This document shows positions 62,981-64,000 of a stretch of 64,000 bases of DNA, piece after piece. Source of the DNA: Glandiceps talaboti (taxonomy: Eukaryota; Hemichordata; Enteropneusta; Spengelidae); NCBI RefSeq assembly GCF_964340395.1, contig NC_135552.1, forward strand, positions 13,085,194 through 13,149,193, in the 5' to 3' direction. Position 1 is the stretch's first letter; every line of letters begins with the position of its first letter. Under the pieces are notes generated by a model. The model saw nothing but the letters and a program-made list of their open reading frames with translations. It did not search any database and was not told where the DNA came from. The translations under genes were made by a program, and so were the position numbers.

Positions 62981-64000
62981 ATAATATTGAGTCAAGGCCA
63001 AGTCTCTGAGCTATATTTGAACTAAACAATTTGAGTTTTCATAAATAAAATATTGTTTTGAATAATTGATAATTTACGATAGTTGTTATTTAATATACAG
63101 TCATGGACCGTGAACTTGGTGAGAAATCAAGAATGAGAGGGAGAGTTCAGCTCTTCATTCATAACCATACTGAATTGCAACTGTCTCCATATTATACTTT
63201 TTTTTATTCTATAAGGCCATGTCCAGAAAATCCAGAAAACCGCTTTTGTTAGAGTCAATTAAAACCATGGGAATCTAGAGTTCGGCATAATTACCGACTA
63301 CGCGATACAGACACATTTTAAAAATATTGCCAGACATCGAAAGGTGAGGTTCGATTACTAGATTTGAACTTGAAACTGTGAATTATACATAGCTGAGTAA
63401 ACAGTCCATACATTTGTCGCTTTTCTATATAATGAAGCGTAACATGCATAACAAGCGTTCTATTCACACCCCACCCTTGTATCCATCGCTGCTTTCATCG
63501 TCCTTTCGATTTTGAAGAAGTTTCTTTGTTTATTTCGCCAATGGTGTTAACGGCTCGATGTTGGTTCAGTCTCTTAATACATCCATGGTCTACCATAGAC
63601 CCTATGATACACATAATAACGTAATGGACTTGGGCATGGTTGTTTGATGTCGCCGCTGTTAAACGCTATTAGTATTCAAATATATGCTATTAACTTCGCA
63701 AATTACTGGGAAAGTAATTAACTCCGAGCAATGGTGTCCGTATAAACAACCTATATACTAGTAGCTTTTGTTTACACGTAATTATGACGGAGTTTGGAAT
63801 GGGTCCAAGTGACGTCATGTGCTCTTCATATTGAAATTGCAAAGTAATTATCATATTTTTGATGGCTTTTGTATATCTTTGCAAGTGTGTGGACACACTA
63901 GTGGGAAATCACAGTGGGGAAATCAACGTTTAACAATTCACCAGGCTCACAAAGCTGGTGAAGACAAAGAATAGATTCATTTTACTTGTTTTATTACCGT
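62981..64000. other. Unique non-coding tail of the window
   Basis: No exon, array or element recognised. Confidence 0.5.

Overview
The window is AT-rich metazoan nuclear DNA. It has long introns with GT-AG splice signals, abundant microsatellites, minisatellites and small inverted-repeat transposons, and no prokaryotic gene organisation. Gene content and repeat style suggest a marine invertebrate, perhaps an invertebrate deuterostome such as a cephalochordate or hemichordate. The species cannot be fixed from sequence alone.

The main content is one plus-strand gene from about 7.66 to 47.46 kb. It encodes an EPAC / RAPGEF4-type cAMP-activated guanine nucleotide exchange factor for Rap. I resolve 24 coding exons whose phases all agree. 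Together they give 1082 residues in the order cNMP-binding domain A, Ser/Pro-rich linker, DEP, cNMP-binding domain B, REM (RasGEF_N), RA-like, CDC25 catalytic domain, ending in a conserved basic C-terminus. The short first coding exon is missing from this assembly; one weak candidate lies at 6431-6465. The intron between exons 13 and 14 is a textbook U12-type AT-AC intron. Three exons show local duplication: exon 16 has two decayed copies of its 3' splice site and 5' coding end in the intron before it, exon 7 has a decayed tandem copy, and the stop-codon region of exon 24 is the first unit of a roughly 45-bp minisatellite that fills the 3' UTR.

A second, small plus-strand gene (58.07-61.88 kb, four exons, 120 aa from its ATG) encodes a CS-domain protein closest to the CS domain of CacyBP/SIP. 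The 10 kb between the genes has no gene I can support, but holds tandem repeats, a CCAAT/E-box-like cluster and dispersed repeats.

The introns and spacers contain many repeats: at least a dozen tandem arrays (34-bp to about 200-bp units) and at least six inverted-repeat elements. Three of these elements (2672-3682, 9127-10442, 12661-13023) sit inside tandem arrays, so neighbouring units reveal the empty site and target duplication. The first 7.6 kb (upstream or first intron of EPAC) and the last 2 kb contain no supported gene. No CRISPR, phage, tRNA or rRNA feature is present.
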